In this document: positions 35,801 to 44,180 of the stretch, in pieces
Layout of the letters: each line of letters starts with the position of its first letter
Position numbering within the stretch: the stretch's first letter is position 1
Assembly: GCA_964354155.1 (NCBI GenBank)
Contig: CAYGYG010000005.1
Span: forward strand, 62,001-126,000
Reading direction: 5' to 3'
From: CAYGYG01 sp964354155
GTDB lineage: Bacteria > Hydrothermota > Tepidihabitantia > SM23-42 > CAYGYG01
DNA length: 64,000 nt
Notes under the pieces: generated by a model
What the model saw: only the letters and a program-made list of their open reading frames with translations
Database searches by the model: none
What the model was told of the DNA's origin: nothing
Position numbers and translations under genes: made by a program

Positions 35801-38709
35801 TCAACGACACGACCCGGTACACACACGACCTGCTGGGGAATCTCACCAAAGTGACCGACGGAACCGGCAAGAAGACCACTTACACCTATGATAACCTGAG
35901 CCGATTGATCAAGATGAATAGCCCGGACGCCCGGATCTCATCCTCTGACAGCTTTGACGCGGCCTACGACTATGACGACATTGGAAATCTGACCCAGAAG
36001 ATCGACGGCAAAGGGTGTACCCGGTACACCTACGACAACCTCAACCGCCCGACCCTGATCACCAATTCCCCCGACACTTCAAGCTGGCCCGACACCGTTC
36101 GTTGTACGTACGACACCTCCCCGCCCAGCCCGCCTTCGGGCCAGGACAACCCCAAGGGTCGCTTGACCAAGATGGTGACGGTCGGAACCGACTCGATCAT
36201 CTACTATTACGATGATTGGGGACGAGTGCGGATGAAGAAAGTCGGGCTCAAAGACCTATCCTGGATCGGTCCGATCAAGTACGACTACAATGATGCCGAC
36301 CTCTGTACCCTGTTGACCTACCCGTTTGATGAATTCGGCATGGGCTTTGCGTCGTCAGTAAGATACCAGTACAACCGGCTGGGTCGTCTGGTGACGATTC
36401 CCAACTATGTCAGTGCTATCGACTACTATGCCGCGGGTCAAACCAAGCTGATGAACTACACCAATGATGCTTACTTCGCGGCGAACTACGATAGGCGCCT
36501 AAGACCCCTCTCGATCGTCCATCAGAAGGGCGGCACCAAGCTCTTCGACAATGCTTTCCGGTACGATCCCTGCGGCAACATCATGAGCATCCACGATACC
36601 GTCACCCGGGCTCGAAGTGAGACCCTGCTCTACGATGCGCTGAGCCGGCTGGTCAAGGTCAAATTCCCCAATACTCCGGCTGACAGCCACTGGTTTGCGT
36701 ACGATAAGGTCGGCAATCGAGTCAGGAAGGACAGCTTAGCTGACAACTACAAGTACTTCACCTCCACCAACCGTTGTTCCACCGACCACCGGGACTGGAC
36801 CTACACCTACGACTACAACGGCAATATCACCGATCGAAGCAACACCCACTATACTTACGACTGGAACAACCGGATGACCCAGTACTACCGGGGTAACCTC
36901 TATGACGGCGACACCACGGTCTACCTACGCTACGACGCCTCGGGGTTAAGGGTCAGAAAACAGGTCATCATCACGGCGGGGGGCGGTGACGGGAACCCGG
37001 GCGGCAAGTTCTTTGAAGAACCGCTCCAGGATCTTGCCTTCAAGACTTCAGGCCCGGACAGCACCAATGATCCGGCCCGGGATCTGGGTATGGTTGAAGT
37101 CGAGAACACCGAGGAATATCTGAAGTTCTATCTCAAGATGAAACAAGCTTATGGTGCTTTACACGGTAATCATGCGCGCATCTTCATAACATTAGACGTT
37201 GACACGCTGATGAACTCGGGTAGACTTTCATTGCCCGAGGATGCAATGACGAAACTCTCACGCCAAGCCGGTTGGGAATACTGCGTCTACGTTCAAGGAA
37301 TGAACGACTTCGGCCTATACCAATACAGCAATAATTCAGTCGTCAAGAAGTCCAAGCCGCTCGGTCTGGCCGTTGAGATCGAGAACGGACCGGAAAAGAT
37401 GATCAAGATAACCGTGGCCAAGTACCTGATCAACAACCCATCCTGCGTCCGGTTCACGGTTACCACCCAGAAGCCCGGTTTCAAGAACAACGGCAAACGC
37501 AACGGCGGCAGTTCCAGTATCGACATCTTCCCGGGACAAGGTGAATTCCCCGGTAGAATCCCGGGCTTTGTCCAGGTCTTCACCCCCGACGATGACACCA
37601 CCGATGCCATCCAGATCATTGATCCCATCACCTACTACTTCTACGACGGTATCAATCCGATCACGGAGGTGGACGACTACGGAACCGTCACCGCCAACTA
37701 CGTCTATGCCGGTGGCCTCCATGTGGCCCGAGTGACCAGTGACACCTTCTGGTATCATTGCGATGCTTTGGGCTCGCCGAGAAGGATGACGGATAGGTCG
37801 GGATCTGAGGTTTGGACCTGTTTCTACTATCCTTTTGGTGAGCAGAAGTGGCCGGAGAGCGAGCAGATATCCAATAGCCATCAGTTTACCGGGAAAGAGT
37901 ACGATGTTGAAATGTCTCTGAACTACTTCTGTCAACGGTACTACGATGCCACGATCGGACGGTTCATGAGTCTGGATCCCGAACGGCCGGCGGCCTCGAG
38001 TCCGTATGCGTACTGCCTGAACAATCCACTTCGGTTCATCGATCCTCTTGGCAGAAAAGCCCAGGTACAAGCCCAGGAATTTCTGGAGAAGCTTTTTGAT
38101 GAGAAGTGGACGCTGGCGCAGTCGGGCATCTCGCAGCTGGCCCCGGAGATATTTGGACCCGGATGGCAATATACGTGGATGGACAAGGTCAGGCGGGCGA
38201 CGTGGGAACTGAGCTACCAGCTGAAGTGGGGCAGTCTCAGAGAGGCCCGCATGAAAGCGGAGAAAGCAGGGAAGAAGCACCCGTATTCAGAGCTTCTCCG
38301 GAAGCTTAAGGAGTGGAAGTACGTGCTGGAGAAGGGAGGACTACCGTTCTTCGATCCAGGCGATGGTGGCTCCATTCACCTGCCCGTGTGGGTATTCAAT
38401 GAGGCCGACCAATTGGCAGTAGTGCTTGTTCACGAAGGAACCCACGCGTGGCTGCAGGAGATATGTTCGCCTCAGCGCGCGGCGTTGATGCAAACTCCCC
38501 ATGCAGATTGGGCGTACAAGCGATTCGAATACATTACTGAAGGTATGGCTTGCTTCCTGGAAGTCGGATACTATTACGGGTGCATGTCGCCTGATGCAGG
38601 GACTTTTTTTGGGACCTACGGGACGGAGCGAAGTATTTTTGGCGGCGGCTACGGGACTTGGTGGGAGAATGTTCTCTGGAGGGGGTACCTCTACGGTCCC
38701 CGGCGGTGA
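32863..38709 (+). CDS. Full-length secreted RHS/YD-repeat protein with HExxH metallopeptidase tip
   Basis: 1948 residues. MWRIIVVGFLAIVLVRA is a Sec signal peptide. YD repeats (for example TTYTYDNLSRLIKMN, YTYDYNGNITDRSN) run from about 150 to 1380 and would form the RHS cage. An insert of about 200 residues (1385-1590) separates them from the RHS-associated core, which ends with GRFMSLDPERPAASSPYAYC and DPLGRK (about 1726). Beyond it is a variable tip. HEGTH (about 1857-1861) and a following Glu in ITEGMA make a gluzincin-like zinc protease. AAGGAGG is five bases before the ATG. The stop overlaps the next gene as GTGA. The tip is probably a toxin; no VgrG/PAAR gene is seen, so delivery may be Sec plus surface display. 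Confidence 0.88.
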   Translation: MWRIIVVGFLAIVLVRAQQYGALVGYNYPGPGYVEESGFREGGNFPISKRAPFALPLRTPLVRLNELPQVEGVTPINGALLLKHVDLVIRGRNGLDLEIARYYSSKIWFGTVEDSANRVYRDTLRPYSWLGKGWNLDWGEFYDWSDTMNYLMPSTKVITFIDSLSTDGSFLRYHMDQYITSKDGSRTAFGYSDDGKHCFVESITDAAGNYLKFFRVNSVIRLGKSPFQRMTFPIDSIHSSLGAAVRFYWQQDTFPGDARWVRLDSIRYAGFNGQTLAIRYRYQSARADSSPFGAVSFCDSLGAGGRTWLLRAVVYPNGDSVRYTYNKFLELDSIISAFGGVTRYRYGSYYYHVPSADSCKPPEYSTGGEISKHSRGVDTIFTYDPVTAQVCTTGYRRRFTPLGSGNCLSNPDSVLIVDAEHNKTTMTFKSSHRLGPIYKWNYRSGVLDSTVFYDRDDSIVKREYIRDSSITVAGKRYGVIDSVTTRIGGKLYVTRYRNYDNYGNVGLIYEKGDRGTSADDRSTRIRYSHDSTTHHTFWLKIWPHGDPAESLFIQAFSLVGIESLKTYRKWIGTYTPDTLRFDTAWQGPHPTFIEKHLRVSSSNDSDSVVVVRVTAREITTGDTICVCDTYALKLGGPEGNNPVYKGLNRHYRRKWIVSLPETVSICSDTNGLTPIAKTVYSYDDTSNIVALNYPYIKGWQSPTLFPSIRGNLTKVEQWRDGSSYTKTEFRHDSCGNVVRTINWVTGSKAETTFVHYKYYDEGANQAKYQYAYPYRTVEHLASSPCSLVVRAEYDLPTGLVTRSVDPNLDSTRYEYDNMSRLTKVWRMGENDNSRWILYKDTESPRAVVDSTKLDNSRWMRSKTSFDGFGRAIITYNYDPDSGRTIVTKTAYNKNGQVAKVCNPYYVSYGSEPSWGDPADTLSTRFYYDGLGRMIKTLYPNGDSTMIKYGDNWRKVINEKSDTTRYFYNAFADLDSVVGPLNDTTRYTHDLLGNLTKVTDGTGKKTTYTYDNLSRLIKMNSPDARISSSDSFDAAYDYDDIGNLTQKIDGKGCTRYTYDNLNRPTLITNSPDTSSWPDTVRCTYDTSPPSPPSGQDNPKGRLTKMVTVGTDSIIYYYDDWGRVRMKKVGLKDLSWIGPIKYDYNDADLCTLLTYPFDEFGMGFASSVRYQYNRLGRLVTIPNYVSAIDYYAAGQTKLMNYTNDAYFAANYDRRLRPLSIVHQKGGTKLFDNAFRYDPCGNIMSIHDTVTRARSETLLYDALSRLVKVKFPNTPADSHWFAYDKVGNRVRKDSLADNYKYFTSTNRCSTDHRDWTYTYDYNGNITDRSNTHYTYDWNNRMTQYYRGNLYDGDTTVYLRYDASGLRVRKQVIITAGGGDGNPGGKFFEEPLQDLAFKTSGPDSTNDPARDLGMVEVENTEEYLKFYLKMKQAYGALHGNHARIFITLDVDTLMNSGRLSLPEDAMTKLSRQAGWEYCVYVQGMNDFGLYQYSNNSVVKKSKPLGLAVEIENGPEKMIKITVAKYLINNPSCVRFTVTTQKPGFKNNGKRNGGSSSIDIFPGQGEFPGRIPGFVQVFTPDDDTTDAIQIIDPITYYFYDGINPITEVDDYGTVTANYVYAGGLHVARVTSDTFWYHCDALGSPRRMTDRSGSEVWTCFYYPFGEQKWPESEQISNSHQFTGKEYDVEMSLNYFCQRYYDATIGRFMSLDPERPAASSPYAYCLNNPLRFIDPLGRKAQVQAQEFLEKLFDEKWTLAQSGISQLAPEIFGPGWQYTWMDKVRRATWELSYQLKWGSLREARMKAEKAGKKHPYSELLRKLKEWKYVLEKGGLPFFDPGDGGSIHLPVWVFNEADQLAVVLVHEGTHAWLQEICSPQRAALMQTPHADWAYKRFEYITEGMACFLEVGYYYGCMSPDAGTFFGTYGTERSIFGGGYGTWWENVLWRGYLYGPRR
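37368..38156 (+). repeat. Long direct repeat shared by RHS gene 1 and RHS cassette 2
   Basis: About 789 bases from GGCCGTTGAG to GAGATATTTGG are highly similar to 39909-40698. The two coding sequences then diverge completely into different tips. The repeat ends at the peptide APEIFG, marking the tip-exchange junction. It would allow homologous recombination to replace tip 1 with tip 2. Confidence 0.9.
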
Positions 38710-39596
38710 GACGCGTGGTTATTTTCGGAATGCTAGTTGCAAGGTGTTTCACCTACCTCTGCGTGTGCGGAGCAAGCCCAATGCTGGAACGGCTGCCTCA
38801 GTACGAATACCGTATAACTGAAACCAAGAACGTCCACGCACTTGCACGGCAATGTCTGAGCACGATCGACACCGCTTTTGCATACAGTCGGTATGAGGCC
38901 TCGATTGTGTCACCTCTCATCACCAAGAGCATGATCCTTGTCATGAGATACGACTCGGCGAGGTCTTGGCGGCCGCGTTTTGGTGTGGTCGTATGTTGGG
39001 TTGACCGGCCGGAGTCTACGTCAGTGTGTTCAGCGCTTGCATCGACCGAGGACTTCAATGCCCTCTTAGCGTTTGAGGGCATTCGCCCCATGACGATGGA
39101 TATGGCCTTAGAGGTCGCGAGGCTCTACGTTAGGTGTCTATCTCTTCACCATCCGTATCGGTTCGGCTGTTTCTTTCTCGAGGAATTGCCGGTGTTGGCG
39201 GAATCGATGGACTCCAGGGGTGCAGTGGTTGACTCGGTTTATCCTTCTCTCGACAATTTCATGTTTCTTGGCAGGCGCATCGAGCATTGGGATAACTGCA
39301 AGCAGGGGCTGGCCTGTTACGCTTCACCGAGTCGCACGGAATGGGATGACGAATATGCCTGTGTAAGGATGAGAAAAGGTGGCGGGTATGATGTCCTGCT
39401 GATGACCGCAGGAGCAAATGATGCGGATATTCTCAAAGACATTACCTGTCGCCCGGCCTGGTATGTCGCCAGATATATCATGCTGCACAGATGGGAGTTT
39501 GTCGTGATGCCCGAAGGAGTTTCCTCGGTGAAGATCACGGACATCAGCAAGCGCCTTAAAAAGCGTCAAGGTTGCTTGGGCTCTTCGTTCTGGTAG
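38706..39596 (+). CDS. Putative exported immunity protein for RHS tip 1
   Basis: About 296 residues if started at GTG 38706, which overlaps the RHS stop (GTGA). That start gives MRRVVIFGMLVARCFTYLCV, an arginine-led hydrophobic signal sequence ending near CGAS; ATG 38730 would cut into it. The remainder is globular, without a motif I recognise, and cysteine-containing. Position and coupling are those of an immunity gene for the adjacent metallopeptidase tip, and export fits a toxin acting outside the cytosol. Function is inferred from context only. Confidence 0.55.
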   Translation: MRRVVIFGMLVARCFTYLCVCGASPMLERLPQYEYRITETKNVHALARQCLSTIDTAFAYSRYEASIVSPLITKSMILVMRYDSARSWRPRFGVVVCWVDRPESTSVCSALASTEDFNALLAFEGIRPMTMDMALEVARLYVRCLSLHHPYRFGCFFLEELPVLAESMDSRGAVVDSVYPSLDNFMFLGRRIEHWDNCKQGLACYASPSRTEWDDEYACVRMRKGGGYDVLLMTAGANDADILKDITCRPAWYVARYIMLHRWEFVVMPEGVSSVKITDISKRLKKRQGCLGSSFW

Positions 39597-39619
39597 GGCA
39601 GAAAAAGAGCGATCGTACG

Positions 39620-39880
39620 AAAGGGTGCTGCCACCGGTAATCATGCCCGGCTCTTCATCACCTTGGATATTGACACGGTCAAGAACTAAGGTAAGCTTGT
39701 TCTGCCGGTCGGTGATTCATGAAATCGGAGATCCCGTCAGGGAAGGATTTACCAATGCTCGTCTCGAGATCCGACGCGGAGGATACTTGTGTCGTCATTC
39801 GCTAAATTCGCCATCATTCGCAGAATTCGGGCGTCTCCCGACGCCAATGACACGGCCTTTACCGATTCACTAACAACTCA
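39620..39880 (+). pseudogene. Decayed upstream part of RHS cassette 2
   Basis: The translation around 39630 reads GNHARLFITLDIDTVKN, matching GNHARIFITLDVDTLMN in RHS gene 1, then hits a TAA. Near 39850 one base is missing relative to RHS 1, after which GLYRFTNNSMSKLSKP parallels GLYQYSNNSVVKKSKP. Stops and frameshifts show this stretch is no longer translated as RHS, leaving only the downstream cassette open. This explains the 284-base gap. Confidence 0.8.
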
Positions 39881-41248
39881 ATGAGCAAGCTATCGAAACC
39901 ATCGAACATGGCCGTTGAGATCGAGAACGGACCGGAGAAGCTGATCACGGTCTCGGTCGCCAAATCGTTGATCAGCAACCCTTCCTGTGTGCGGTTCGCG
40001 GTTACCACCCAGAAGCCCGGTTTCAAGAACAACGGGCCGAAGAACCACGGCAGTTCCAGTATCGACATCTTCCCGGGGCAAGGGGAGTTCCCCGGCAGAA
40101 TCCCGGGCTTTGTCCAGGTCTTCACCCCGCAAGACGACTCCACCGATGCCATGCAGGTCATTGATCCGATTACCTACTTTTTCTACGACGGTATCAACCC
40201 GATCACCGAGGTTGATGATTATGGTGCTGTGACGGCTAATTATGTCTACGCCGGGGGTCTGCATGTGGCCCGGGTGACCACCGACACCTTCTGGTATCAT
40301 TGCGATGCACTGGGCTCGCCGAGAAGGATGACGGATAGGTCAGGATCTGCGGTCTGGAACTGTTTCTACTATCCCTTCGGTGAGCAGAAGTGGCCGGAGA
40401 GTGAGCAGATCTCCAACAGCCATCAATTCACCGGGAAAGAGTGGGACACGGACATGAGTCTCAACTACTTCTGCCAGCGGTATTACGACCCGAGTATCGG
40501 GCGCTTCATGGCCCTGGATCCAGAGCGGCCGGCGGCATCGAGTCCGTACGCATACTGTTATAACAACCCATTGCGCTTCATCGACCCGCTGGGCAGAAAA
40601 GCCCAAGTACAAGCCCAGGAGTTTCTGGAGAAGCTGTTTGATGAGAAGTGGACGCTGGCGCAATCAGGTATCTCGCAATTAGCCCCGGAGATATTTGGCG
40701 AGGGCTGGTGGCGCGAGAGTTACGGTGACAACGCGTTTGGCCTGAAGGTCTATCAGGCCATGTTCTGGTTGAAATCAGGGCTGTGGGATTGGGATGTTCT
40801 CACCAAGCATGGCTGGGTAGAATTCAATCCCGGTCTGGCAATCATCTCAATGAACATTACGCTGGTGGCTGGTGCTACAGATGGCGAGTATGCCGCCGTT
40901 ACGAACGACCGTTTTCGCATCTTTCTTAACGCTGGCGATGACGGTATCATGGCGATAAGCATTTATGATTTGATGTGCACAATAGAACACGAACTTACCC
41001 ACCATCTTCAGAAGGAAAGCGGAGAACGCAGGGACTTTGGCGGCGGCCATCGCCATACCGCGTGGCAGGCCAAGGGCAGGAATGAACTCGAGGCATACGG
41101 GAGAACTCTTGCTCGATATGGTGATTTGTTGTCTCCTGACTTCAGGGCACAAAACATGGTGGCGATGATGATTTACTACGTAATGTATCATAGTGCACTC
41201 TGGCCGCCGGCGAGGCTTGTCCCGACTGGCGAGGGCCAGCCTGAATGA
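39881..41248 (+). CDS. Displaced RHS C-terminal cassette 2 with HExxH metallopeptidase tip
   Basis: 455 residues from ATG 39881, but this is the 3' end of a decayed RHS gene, not a normal start: there is no signal peptide, cage or clear ribosome-binding site. Residues 10-270 repeat the RHS-associated core of gene 1. After APEIFG comes a new tip with TIEHELTHHLQKE (His370, Glu371, His374) and a later ELEAYGRTLA supplying a possible third ligand, a zincin unrelated in sequence to tip 1. It is probably a silent toxin module usable after recombination with the full-length gene. The stop overlaps the next gene as ATGA. Confidence 0.8.
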   Translation: MSKLSKPSNMAVEIENGPEKLITVSVAKSLISNPSCVRFAVTTQKPGFKNNGPKNHGSSSIDIFPGQGEFPGRIPGFVQVFTPQDDSTDAMQVIDPITYFFYDGINPITEVDDYGAVTANYVYAGGLHVARVTTDTFWYHCDALGSPRRMTDRSGSAVWNCFYYPFGEQKWPESEQISNSHQFTGKEWDTDMSLNYFCQRYYDPSIGRFMALDPERPAASSPYAYCYNNPLRFIDPLGRKAQVQAQEFLEKLFDEKWTLAQSGISQLAPEIFGEGWWRESYGDNAFGLKVYQAMFWLKSGLWDWDVLTKHGWVEFNPGLAIISMNITLVAGATDGEYAAVTNDRFRIFLNAGDDGIMAISIYDLMCTIEHELTHHLQKESGERRDFGGGHRHTAWQAKGRNELEAYGRTLARYGDLLSPDFRAQNMVAMMIYYVMYHSALWPPARLVPTGEGQPE

Positions 41249-41925
41249 GGAGAATGGCCCGGGGCATCACCGGTGCGTTCATCGTACCGCTCATCATGCT
41301 GCTGGCGTGCAGTGGAAGGCGTCCACCAACAAGCGGCGCCATGAGACTAGTTTGGTTTGGGGAGAATAGCAGGGTGGTCCATATCCAAGGCAAATCGTTT
41401 GATGGCTTCTTCGCAGACAGCATGCGCATTGTGAGCTGGAGGGAGACGTTGGAGCCAGTGAGACTCGCAATCCTGGCAATCGGCCGCGGGGATAGGACCG
41501 TTATTGTTCTCAGTGGCACTGACGCACGACGGGAGATCGTAGATGGTCATGGGGTTATCTATACGGCCTGCATTTCGGTCGCCGATTTTCGCGCCGGCGA
41601 CTCTGTTGACCTGAGTCGCTCCTCGGTGACGTCATACTTCAGCTACACGGCACTGGGAATGCGACGCATGACACGTGGTTTTGCGAAGAACTTGATCGGC
41701 CACATCGTGACCGAAAAGCGGGTTGGAAATAGTATGACTGGAAGGGCTCACTTCGAGGCCGACGTCACAGAAGCCAGTCGAACCCCCGACCCTGCCCAGT
41801 CCGAAATCGTTCATGGTAGAGTCGTAGGCGATGTCGAATTTCAAATCAGAAAGCAGCAGTTCAGAAAACTGGGGCAGAAAGTGCAAGTCGTGTTCGCTGT
41901 GCTCGAAGACGTGATCAAGGACTAG
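41245..41925 (+). CDS. Putative immunity lipoprotein for RHS tip 2
   Basis: 226 residues. MRRMARGITGAFIVPLIMLL leads to LLACSG, a good lipobox, so it should be a lipoprotein. The rest is mixed alpha/beta with no recognised family. ATG 41245 overlaps the stop of cassette 2 by four bases. As with tip 1, an exported partner fits a protease toxin acting in the periplasm or at the surface. The immunity role is inferred from position and localisation. Confidence 0.6.
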   Translation: MRRMARGITGAFIVPLIMLLACSGRRPPTSGAMRLVWFGENSRVVHIQGKSFDGFFADSMRIVSWRETLEPVRLAILAIGRGDRTVIVLSGTDARREIVDGHGVIYTACISVADFRAGDSVDLSRSSVTSYFSYTALGMRRMTRGFAKNLIGHIVTEKRVGNSMTGRAHFEADVTEASRTPDPAQSEIVHGRVVGDVEFQIRKQQFRKLGQKVQVVFAVLEDVIKD

Positions 41926-41941
41926 CTGCAGGACGGCACGA

Positions 41942-42826
41942 ATGGATACGTCGAACTGCTTCCTTTATCTCTTCGGTGAGCAGAAGTGGCCGCAGAGTGA
42001 GCAGATCTCCAACAGCCATCAATTCACCGGGAAAGAGTGGGACACGGACATGAGTCTCAACTACTTCTGCCAGCGGTATTACGACCCGAGTATTGGACGG
42101 TTCATGACTTTAGATCCCATTGCGGGCTATCTTGAGGAGCCGCAGAGTCAGAACCGGTATGCGTACTGTCTCAACAATCCCTTGAAATACGTTGATCCGG
42201 TGGGGTTGGTTGTGGTCGAAGCAGGTTTTGATAGAAGCGGCCGCGGTACGGAAGACAACCCCCTGGGAATGTGCGGTTCATCGGTTACTGCCGCCCGGCC
42301 GCCTAGGCCCCTTGGGCCGCCCCATCCGGCGAGTGCTCCGGGGCGGATGCGTATCGGCGATCTACCGGGGCAGGACTACACTACACGGGGTCGTGGTTCA
42401 GCAAGCGGAGGTCTTGCGCAAGCAGGGCCGGGTGCTTATGTCGGCATGGATGCTGGTGCATGGAGCCGCTTTGGAGGATACTCGGCCATTCCTGATGCAG
42501 TTTCCTATGGTCTGCATGGCATGCCATACGTCACGCCCCGGGTCATCTTAGATGATTATCCAATCGAGCGTCGCGATGCTGTTGAGGAACAAATTCCTCT
42601 CTGGGAAGATGAGCCCGGTCTCATCGATGTCACCGATGTTACGCTGGCCATTTTCACGCTTGGGAGCAGCATGAGCGCGGTGCGCGTGCCCCGTTTAGGC
42701 GGAAGCGGAAAAACAGACCTGCTAATTCAATGGAGATTTGGTCGCCAGACGCGTTTCGACATATTTCGACCTTATCCCCATCGATTTCCCCACATACATC
42801 CGTGGGAGAAGATCGGCCCCCGTTAA
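41942..42826 (+). CDS. Displaced RHS C-terminal cassette 3, probable nuclease tip
   Basis: 294 residues. It opens within the RHS-associated core (LFGEQKWPQSEQISNSHQF) and reaches NNPLKYVDPVGL, then a Pro/Gly-rich linker and a distinct C-terminal domain. The last 35 residues (RFGRQTRFDIFRPYPHRFPH, then IHPWEK) are rich in Arg, Asp and His and resemble small nuclease toxins of polymorphic systems, but I cannot name the family. It lacks a signal peptide and cage, so it is probably a silent cassette. The following gene resembles a known cytosolic immunity family, which supports a nuclease. Confidence 0.7.
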   Translation: MDTSNCFLYLFGEQKWPQSEQISNSHQFTGKEWDTDMSLNYFCQRYYDPSIGRFMTLDPIAGYLEEPQSQNRYAYCLNNPLKYVDPVGLVVVEAGFDRSGRGTEDNPLGMCGSSVTAARPPRPLGPPHPASAPGRMRIGDLPGQDYTTRGRGSASGGLAQAGPGAYVGMDAGAWSRFGGYSAIPDAVSYGLHGMPYVTPRVILDDYPIERRDAVEEQIPLWEDEPGLIDVTDVTLAIFTLGSSMSAVRVPRLGGSGKTDLLIQWRFGRQTRFDIFRPYPHRFPHIHPWEKIGPR

Positions 42827-42860
42827 CCGCCGATGCAGTGAAACGACAGGAGGCAAGGCC

Positions 42861-43094
42861 ATGATGTTCTCTTTCTCATCATCACGGACCGACATCCCTG
42901 CGGATGCGGTGTTACGATTTTCGTGTCACGACAAAGAAATCGGAATCTTCGGTAATCCAGCCGGATTACGGTACTTGGGACAGCTTCTTGTAGAGCTTTC
43001 TGAAAGACCCAAGATGAACCACATACACTTTGATGGTACTACTGTCAGGCTTGCCCCTGCCTCACTGACAGCTTTTATTTCCATTATCGACTGA
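42861..43094 (+). CDS. Small Imm32-like immunity protein for RHS tip 3
   Basis: 77 residues, with AGGAGG (42848-42853) seven bases before ATG 42861. The pattern NPAGLRYLGQLLVELSE followed by MNHIHFDG resembles the Imm32 family of polymorphic-toxin immunity proteins (a leucine-rich helix then a His-x-His strand). There is no signal or membrane segment, so it stays in the cytosol. The frame is open further upstream, but the ribosome-binding site fixes this start. The Imm32 match is by eye. Confidence 0.6.
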   Translation: MMFSFSSSRTDIPADAVLRFSCHDKEIGIFGNPAGLRYLGQLLVELSERPKMNHIHFDGTTVRLAPASLTAFISIID

Positions 43095-44179
43095 TGGTCG
43101 GCCTCGGGAGAGGCGGGCAGGACGTACCGCGAGCAGTCGGTCGTTTATCGAGGTCTGAACGCCTGCGCAACCTGCACGTGGCCCGAGTAACCTCGGATAC
43201 CTTCTGGTATCATTGTGATGCCCTGGGATCGGCCAGAGTCATGACCGACACGTCCGGGTCCCAGGTCTGGAACTGCTTCTACTATCCCTTTGGTGAGCAG
43301 AAGTGGCCGGAGAGCGAACAGGTCACCAACAGCCACCAGTTTACGGGGAAAGAGTGGGACACGGACATGAGTCTCAACTACTTTTGCCAGAGATACTACG
43401 ACCCCACGATCGGCCGCTTCATGACTTTAGATCCCATTGCTGGCTATCTTGAGGAGCCGCAGAGTCAGAACCGGCATGTCTACTGCATCAATAATCCGTT
43501 GAAGTATGTTGACCCGCTGGGGTTGTGGCCAAGGTGGCTGTCGAAGCACAATCCGGAGGGTTACGAGGAGGTCGTAGGTTGGAGTGGCGGTTCAGAGTGT
43601 GTGGTTACCGCAAACCGACCATATAGACCAGGAAGAAGTCTCATTGGGAACCTCCCACGTCAGGACCCACGTGAGCGCGGCTGGGGGTGGGCCAACACGG
43701 GCAAGAACCGGTACAGCAGCACGACATGGGATACCGGATTGGACGCACTCCTGCCGGCCAGGGGAGGGGTTGTCAATACAAGTCGCGCATCAGAGGCTCC
43801 TGTGTCATCACCTCTGACACAGTTTGCCTTCGGCGTGCAAATACAGAGTGCAGCTGCGCTAATAGTAAAGGGCTATTCGCATGCGGTCACCTGGATGCGT
43901 GTGCCCAGATCGACCGCTGGAGAGTATGTAACATATGGTGAATCATGGGGTGCAGAATTCGGAGTTTCTCCATTCACTGCTGTTTTTGCACTCGGATATG
44001 GATCCTGGGAAGGCTGGTTGACAGAATGGGAACTCTCTTTGCTGTATTTTCAATGTTCATATTTCTATTCTGAGTCACCAAGCCTAACGAGCCGTTGGCG
44101 TGGAGGGTCTATCGGACTTGGCGTTAGCTTGCCCGGTGGTTTTGTTCGTAGAAGAATCAGAACATTCAGGATCGACTGA
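43094..44179 (+). CDS. Displaced RHS C-terminal cassette 4, possible membrane-acting tip
   Basis: 361 residues. The ATG overlaps the previous stop by one base. RHS core homology starts only at about codon 27 (LHVARVTSDTFWYHCDALGS) and ends at DPLGLWPRW; the first 26 residues are junction sequence. Cassettes 3 and 4 share the IAGYLEEPQSQNR segment and a linker with IGDLPGQD / IGNLPRQD. The tip is Gly- and aromatic-rich (FALGYGSWEGWLTEWELSLL; GGSIGLGVSLPGGF) with no catalytic motif, and the partner is a multi-pass membrane protein, so a membrane-acting toxin is the best guess. Confidence 0.65.
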   Translation: MVGLGRGGQDVPRAVGRLSRSERLRNLHVARVTSDTFWYHCDALGSARVMTDTSGSQVWNCFYYPFGEQKWPESEQVTNSHQFTGKEWDTDMSLNYFCQRYYDPTIGRFMTLDPIAGYLEEPQSQNRHVYCINNPLKYVDPLGLWPRWLSKHNPEGYEEVVGWSGGSECVVTANRPYRPGRSLIGNLPRQDPRERGWGWANTGKNRYSSTTWDTGLDALLPARGGVVNTSRASEAPVSSPLTQFAFGVQIQSAAALIVKGYSHAVTWMRVPRSTAGEYVTYGESWGAEFGVSPFTAVFALGYGSWEGWLTEWELSLLYFQCSYFYSESPSLTSRWRGGSIGLGVSLPGGFVRRRIRTFRID

Positions 44180-44180
44180 A

